Assembly (NCBI GenBank): GCA_963718305.1
Contig: CAVQZG010000001.1
Location: 806,001-870,000, forward strand
DNA: 64,000 nucleotides
Direction: 5' to 3'
Origin: RYN-230 sp963718305
Lineage (GTDB): Bacteria > Actinomycetota > Actinomycetes > Streptosporangiales > Streptosporangiaceae
The notes below the pieces were generated by a model. It worked only from the letters and a program-made list of their open reading frames with translations, was not told the origin of the DNA and did not search any database. Shown here one piece after another: positions 59,665 to 64,000 of this stretch. A program made the position numbers and the translations under genes. Each line of letters begins with the position of its first letter. Position 1 is the stretch's first letter.

Positions 59665-60135
59665 ATGGGGAGCGTGAGGAACAGGTGGCGGCGATGGATC
59701 CCCGGGCCCAAGCACGGGCTGGCGCGTAGCGTGGCGGTCTACGACGTGCCCCGCCCTGGCCCTGAGCACCTGGATGGACTGCTGGGCCGATGCGAACCGC
59801 TACGCACCTGGGCAAGGGCCCACGGGTTCGAGCTGGACGGCGTCCCCGACGACCTCGCCTTGCTCGACCAGGCCCTTGACCAGGCCAGCGGCGAGTTGGG
59901 CGGCCCGTTGCGGATAGCCGCCGTGGGAAACCGGGCCGGTCTTTTCCTCGGCACCGGGATCATCGCCACCGTTCCCGGCACGCGCTGGCGGCTGTGGCCG
60001 AACGGGCATCCGGTGGTGCGCCTGCCATCCAGCCGGGACCTGGACGTGGTCGCCATGGCCAACGACCGGGTGAGCAAGGGCGCGCCCCTGCTGGCCGACG
60101 TCTACGCCGACGCAGCAGCAGGCCCACTCGGCTGA
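59665..60135 (+). CDS. Hypothetical protein, DUF6278-like
   Basis: 156 aa from ATG 59665. The protein begins basic (RNRWRRWIPGPKHGLARS), then has LDGLLGRCEPLRTWARAHGFELDGVPDDLALLDQALD, and a beta-rich ending (VGNRAGLFLGTGIIATVPGTRWRLWPNGHPVVRLP). It resembles a streptomycete-type protein family of unknown function that I believe is DUF6278; I could not verify it. Intact. Confidence 0.6.
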   Translation: MGSVRNRWRRWIPGPKHGLARSVAVYDVPRPGPEHLDGLLGRCEPLRTWARAHGFELDGVPDDLALLDQALDQASGELGGPLRIAAVGNRAGLFLGTGIIATVPGTRWRLWPNGHPVVRLPSSRDLDVVAMANDRVSKGAPLLADVYADAAAGPLG

Positions 60136-60305
60136 TCACAGGCACTGTCCGGACAGCCCGCGTCGCGGCAGATCCGGACGATCCTGCGTGCCGCTCGTCG
60201 CAAGAAGCTGTGAGCCAGGACATCACCGGGGGGCCAGCCGCAGCCCTTGCCCGGCGGCCTCGGGAGGGGGCAGGCTGATCTGATCTGCGAGCAGGGGAGA
60301 TGTTC

Positions 60306-60689
60306 ATGGTGGACCTAAGCCGCCGGTCTGCGCGAGAAGTGCTCGACGATCACCTGAACCTGGCCAACGACTGGGTGGACACGCCTTTGGATCAGGTCCT
60401 CGACGAGGACCTGCGGCGCAATGTCTCCGAGGACATCGTGGTCTTGATCAACCGAGGCACGTTCCGGGGCTATGACGGGGTGAGGCAGCTCGCCCAGATG
60501 CTCTCCGAGGAGCTGCCGGAGCAAGGGGCGTTCGAATACACCTACGTGGCCGCCGAGGGAAGAATGGGCCTCCTTGAGTGGACCTACGATGACTCCACCG
60601 TCCGGGTGCGAGATGGCGTCGATTCGTACCTGATCGAGGACGGCAAGATCGTGGCACAAACGATCCGCTACACCCTCGAGAAGCGGTAA
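60306..60689 (+). CDS. SnoaL-like (NTF2 fold) protein
   Basis: 127 aa from ATG 60306 (ATG 60300 is also possible); GAGGGG... upstream. The pattern of an N-terminal helix (AREVLDDHLNLANDW), a DVVVLINRGTFRGYDGV segment, and strands FEYTYVAAEGRMGLLEWTY and VRDGVDSYLIEDGKIVAQTIRYTL is the NTF2-like cone fold. Substrate unknown. It is one of the last genes before the repeated tRNA end. Confidence 0.75.
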   Translation: MVDLSRRSAREVLDDHLNLANDWVDTPLDQVLDEDLRRNVSEDIVVLINRGTFRGYDGVRQLAQMLSEELPEQGAFEYTYVAAEGRMGLLEWTYDDSTVRVRDGVDSYLIEDGKIVAQTIRYTLEKR

Positions 60690-61059
60690 CGCTCCGACGT
60701 TAGTGGTTGCTCGTCGTCTGAGATCCGCCTTCTGAGGCAACTTCCGCTCATCGGCAGATCCGCGCGTATCAGGATCTGCCGGGTGGGCCCGGAGGAGGGC
60801 CGTCTAAGTGGCTGGCTGAAGGTCGCACGGCTAGCTCGTCCGTCGTGGCGGGAGGCCGCCGTGGCGGAGTTGCAGGGTCTGGCCCTGGGGGACCGGTTCT
60901 GGCGCGAGGGAGGTTCTATTGGGCCAGCCTGCGGGTAGCGCGTTGGGTAGCAAATCGGTGTGTGCGGGTGTTGTTGTGCGTCGCTCCGCGTTGCTCTCCG
61001 TCGGTGTCTTTGCTGGTCACGCTGCATTCGTGCTGGTCAGTGGAAGTGCCTGCCCTTCA

Positions 61060-61100
61060 GGCATGCAAGAGGTCAGCGGTTCGAGCCCGCTTAGCTCCAC
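61060..61100 (+). repeat. Candidate attR: second exact copy of the tRNA-Ala 3' half
   Basis: 41 bases identical to 20832-20872, from the anticodon GGC to one base past the discriminator. No 5' half of a tRNA precedes it, so it cannot be a working tRNA. The rest of 60690-61414 has no gene. Confidence 0.75.
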
Positions 61101-61414
61101 TTCACGGTATTTCCGCAGCTCAGAGTCTTGCTGAGCGTGGGGGTGGCCACGCGGCACGCTGGTTGACCAGCGGCACTGCCCCGGACGTACACCAGTGCTA
61201 TTACTGCAGGTGAAGGCTCTGCGCCGCTCGGATAGTGAGTGCTTGCGTGTCTCGCAACTGGGTTTCTGCTGCTGGTCCTCTGCATGTAGGTGTTTGAACT
61301 GTTCAGAGCTGCCGGAGGGGGTTCCGGGAGGCAGGCTGCTCCGCAGGAAGCCGTGTGGGAGCCAGGACAGGAGTCATCGCTGGGTCACGCTGACCGCGTT
61401 CTTATGATCGCGGC

Positions 61415-62199
61415 ATGGCGGATTCGGCAGGCGGACATGTGGCGGTGACCCGGCGGCTGTGGGACGGGCACATGTCGGCCTGGTTCGAGCGGTACGCGCG
61501 CTCCCGGTGGGCGGCCGCTGTGCCGTACTGGGGGATGTGGTGCATTCCCCAGTCGCGGTTGCCGGTCCTGCCGGCTGGCCTGGCTGACGTGGTGGCGGTG
61601 GAGCTGGGCTGCGGCAGTGGGTACGTCTCGGCGTGGCTGGCCCGCCGCGGTGCGCGGCCGGTCGGGGTGGACGTCTCGGCCCGGCAGCTGGCCGTTGCGC
61701 ACCGCTTGCAGGGCGAGTTCGGGCTCGCTTCCCGCTGGTCCAGGCTGATGCCGAGCGGGTGCCGCTGGGTACCGGCTGCGCCGGCCTGGTGATCAGCGAG
61801 TACGGTGCATCGGTCTGGTGCGACCCGTACCGGTGGATCCCCGAAGCGGCCCGGCTGCTGCGGCCTGGTGGCCGGCTGGTGTTCATGGCCCAGTCCACGC
61901 TGGCGCGCCTGTGCATCCCGGAGCGAGGGCCGGCGACCGGCCGGCTGGTGCGTGACCTGTTCGGGCTGCACCGCATAGTCCAGCGTGGCACGTCAGGCCG
62001 CGAGTACCAGCTGTTCACGCTGCCGCATGGGGAATGGATCCGGCTGCTGGGCAGGTGCGGCCTGATGGTAGAGGACATGATCGAAGTTCAGGTGCCGCCC
62101 GGCGCTGCCAACAATGACTTCCCCGAGCTTCCCGACGAGTGGGCTAGACGCTGGCCGGCCGAGGAGGTCTGGTTCGCCCGCCGCTCATCCGCCTCATAG
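61415..62199 (+). pseudogene. Class I SAM-dependent methyltransferase, one frame break
   Basis: The first frame, from 61415, holds VAVELGCGSGYVSAWLARRGARPVGVDVSARQL (motif I and II of the SAM-binding fold). It shifts near 61730 and resumes as FPLVQADAERVPLGTGCAGLVISEYGASVWCDPYRWIPEAARLLRPGGRLVF to a stop at 62199. One missing base near 61727 (ctCGC versus ctgCGC) accounts for it, giving a joined product of about 260 aa. The target is unknown; if the indel is an error, the gene is intact. Confidence 0.65.
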
Positions 62200-62420
62200 G
62201 CCGCCGTCAGGGAACCAGCGGGACCGGGAGAGCATCCGGCCAGCGGCAGATCCGGGCGTTCGCTTGGAGATGCCTTCGCGGTGCGGGGTAGTGGGGGAAT
62301 CCGCGTTCACGCGAACGGAGAGCCTCGGCTGGCGGAGGTTTCCCTGTGTAAGCGGACGGGGAGTAGCGTTGACGTGACCGATCGGCACCCGCCCGGGGGA
62401 TGGGCACAAGGGAGGTCAAC

Positions 62421-63029
62421 ATGTTTGTGCAGGTGATCCAGGGCCATGTGTCCGACGCTGCGCAGGTGCGCGCGCAGCTTGACAGATGGGTCGAGGAGGT
62501 GGCCCCTGGAGCCGTGGGATGGCTTGGGAGCACAGCCGGGGTTACTGACGACGGGATGATGATTGCCCTCGCACGTTTCGAGTCGGGCGAGGCGGCGCGG
62601 CAGAACAGTGATCGGCCGGAGCAGACCGCGTGGTGGGAGCAGGCGGCGGCGCTGTTCACCGACGAGCCGGTGTTCCGCAACAGCACGTCGGTCGAGGTCG
62701 ACACGGCCGGCGATCCTTCGCAGGCCGGCTTCGTGCAGGTCATGCAGGGTCGTTCGAGCGATCCGGACCGCGCGCGTGAGCTGATGGCGAGTGATCCAAC
62801 CGACTGGCGGGACTTCCGGCCTGACATTCTCGGCTCCGTCTCGGTGGGTCACGATGGGGGCGGCTGGACGATGGCGCTCTATTTCACCTCCGAGGAGTCG
62901 GCTCGCGAAGGTGAACGGAAGGATCCACCGCCGCAGATGCAGGAGATGATGAAGGAGATGGACGCGCTCACCATCGGCGAACCCGTCTTCTTCGACCTCC
63001 GGGATCCGTGGCTGCACGCCCCGGGCTGA
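62421..63029 (+). CDS. Hypothetical protein, two dimeric-barrel-like halves
   Basis: 202 aa from ATG 62421 with GGGAGG upstream. The two halves repeat a pattern: MFVQVIQGHVSDAAQVRAQLDRW...MMIALARFESGEAARQNSD, then GFVQVMQGRSSDPDRARELMAS...TMALYFTSEESAREGERK. Each resembles an antibiotic-biosynthesis monooxygenase-like ferredoxin fold, so the protein is a fused dimer. Active-site residues cannot be assigned. Confidence 0.65.
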   Translation: MFVQVIQGHVSDAAQVRAQLDRWVEEVAPGAVGWLGSTAGVTDDGMMIALARFESGEAARQNSDRPEQTAWWEQAAALFTDEPVFRNSTSVEVDTAGDPSQAGFVQVMQGRSSDPDRARELMASDPTDWRDFRPDILGSVSVGHDGGGWTMALYFTSEESAREGERKDPPPQMQEMMKEMDALTIGEPVFFDLRDPWLHAPG

Positions 63030-63491
63030 CGCGACCGAAACGGACCATGGGCGATCCGAAGCCACGACTCGAGTGCACGTGACACTTTGAGGGGCTGAGC
63101 TACCACCCCCGTCGTGCAGGCCGCGCTGACTGGACTCTCATCGCGGCATATCGTGCGCCTTCGACCGCACGCAGGGCGGTTATGAGCCATGAGCGCGCGT
63201 TCCGGGGACACGATGGCGTGTATTGATATGCAGGCCGTTGTCGCCATCATGCCGTGGACGTCCATGATGGTCGGAACGCCCACGGCGTCCGTGCGCCCGG
63301 TCTTCGGGGCAGTCAGAGCCGTGGCCAGGCCGCTGACCGCTAGGCCCCGACGAAGGCCGGCGGTCAGCCCCCGCCAGAAAGACCATCGCGAGCGCCTACC
63401 AGCTCTGACCGAGCCCCGCGCGCCAGGGGCGGAAGTTGTACCTCCCTGCGCGGCCGGGTTCCGGGCGGGACGGGCTGCCCCGCCCGGTCCG
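63030..63491. other. Gene-free stretch
   Basis: No supported gene in these 460 bases; frames present are Arg/Ala-rich without family resemblance. Confidence 0.4.
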
Positions 63492-64000
63492 TTATTCGGC
63501 GCGGAGTGCGAAGGCGGTGCGGGCGCGGGCAGCCCAGCTGGCCGGGCCGAGCGCGCCGGCGACCGCGATCAGCAGGCCGGCCAGGGCGAGCAGGATGAAC
63601 TCCCACGGCTGGTACACCGACAGCAGTGACGGTGGGATGCCGGAGTTCGCCGCGCTCGCCATGATCGGGACCAGGCCGTGGTGCAGGGCCACCCCGGCGG
63701 GCACCGCCACGACCCCGGCGAGCAGGCCGGTGACGGCGACCGAGCAGATGATCATCACCAGGGTCTGCAGCGGGACCATCCCGACCGCCTTGAACACGCC
63801 GATAGCGTGTGCCCGCTCCCTGATCTGGAGTGCCACGGTGTTCAGCACGCCGAGCCCGGCGACGATGATGATCACGATGGTCAGCATGGTGACAAGGGTG
63901 ACCACCGCGACGAGATGAGTGCCGTCGGTGTTGACGGTGACCGCGAGCGAGCTGCCAAGGGCCGCTGACAGCATGTTGGCGTAGGCCTGCGCATCGGTGC
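63492..64000 (-). CDS. FtsX-like permease, C-terminal part (runs off the window)
   Basis: The minus-strand frame continues past base 64000. The visible part has three hydrophobic segments: VVTLVTMLTIVIIIVAGLGVLNTVAL, LVMIICSVAVTGLLAGVVAVP, and FILLALAGLLIAVAGALGPASW, with the characteristic coupling segment RERAHAIGVFKAVGM of the MacB/FtsX permease C-terminal domain and the end motif PASWAARARTAFALR. It should partner an ABC ATPase outside the window. Confidence 0.85.
   Translation of the reverse strand, partial: TDAQAYANMLSAALGSSLAVTVNTDGTHLVAVVTLVTMLTIVIIIVAGLGVLNTVALQIRERAHAIGVFKAVGMVPLQTLVMIICSVAVTGLLAGVVAVPAGVALHHGLVPIMASAANSGIPPSLLSVYQPWEFILLALAGLLIAVAGALGPASWAARARTAFALRAE

Overview
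The window is very GC-rich DNA from an actinobacterium. The start carries the conserved actinobacterial block mreC-mreD-mrdA-rodA / radical SAM / DUF2344 / rne / rplU-rpmA-obgE / proB and then nadD-rsfS-histidine phosphatase. Mycothiol-linked (TIGR03083-like) and Lsr2 proteins point the same way. A genus cannot be fixed from sequence alone; a Streptosporangiales-like lineage is a guess.

Bases 1-20.8 kb are an ordinary core region. A cell-wall elongation operon has overlapping stops and starts. It is followed by the paired radical SAM/DUF2344 genes, RNase E/G, ribosomal proteins L21 and L27, the Obg GTPase and glutamate 5-kinase. Three minus-strand genes then precede the NAD biosynthesis/ribosome-silencing pair and tRNA-Ala(GGC).

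From tRNA-Ala (20.8 kb) to about 61.1 kb the character changes. A 41-bp exact copy of the tRNA 3' half recurs at 61060-61100, so the 40.2 kb between looks like an integrated island or a set of stacked islands. A third, diverged tRNA-Ala 3' half lies at 36.66 kb. The interval holds three copies of one rve-type IS (about 1.2 kb, ends beginning CCTGTG), several severed ends of that IS, an ISAs1 copy, two IS110 elements and many broken genes. Cargo includes a secreted serine hydrolase, a minus-strand cluster of small membrane proteins with a 343-aa protein of unknown family, an Lsr2, a cold-shock protein, a PatA-like acyltransferase, ClpC, a SET-domain protein, a TetR plus two-MFS efflux locus with a clear operator palindrome, a PD-(D/E)XK protein, a transglutaminase-like protein and an HpnA-like epimerase. 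No integrase gene was found.

After 61.1 kb there are a methyltransferase, a two-domain dimeric-barrel-like protein and the end of an FtsX-type permease.

Single-base frame breaks recur in otherwise coherent genes: rne, a SnoaL-like gene, csp, clpC twice, the PD-(D/E)XK gene, one transposase and a methyltransferase. Either the assembly contains indel errors or decay is widespread. Every 'broken' call here should be read with that in mind.
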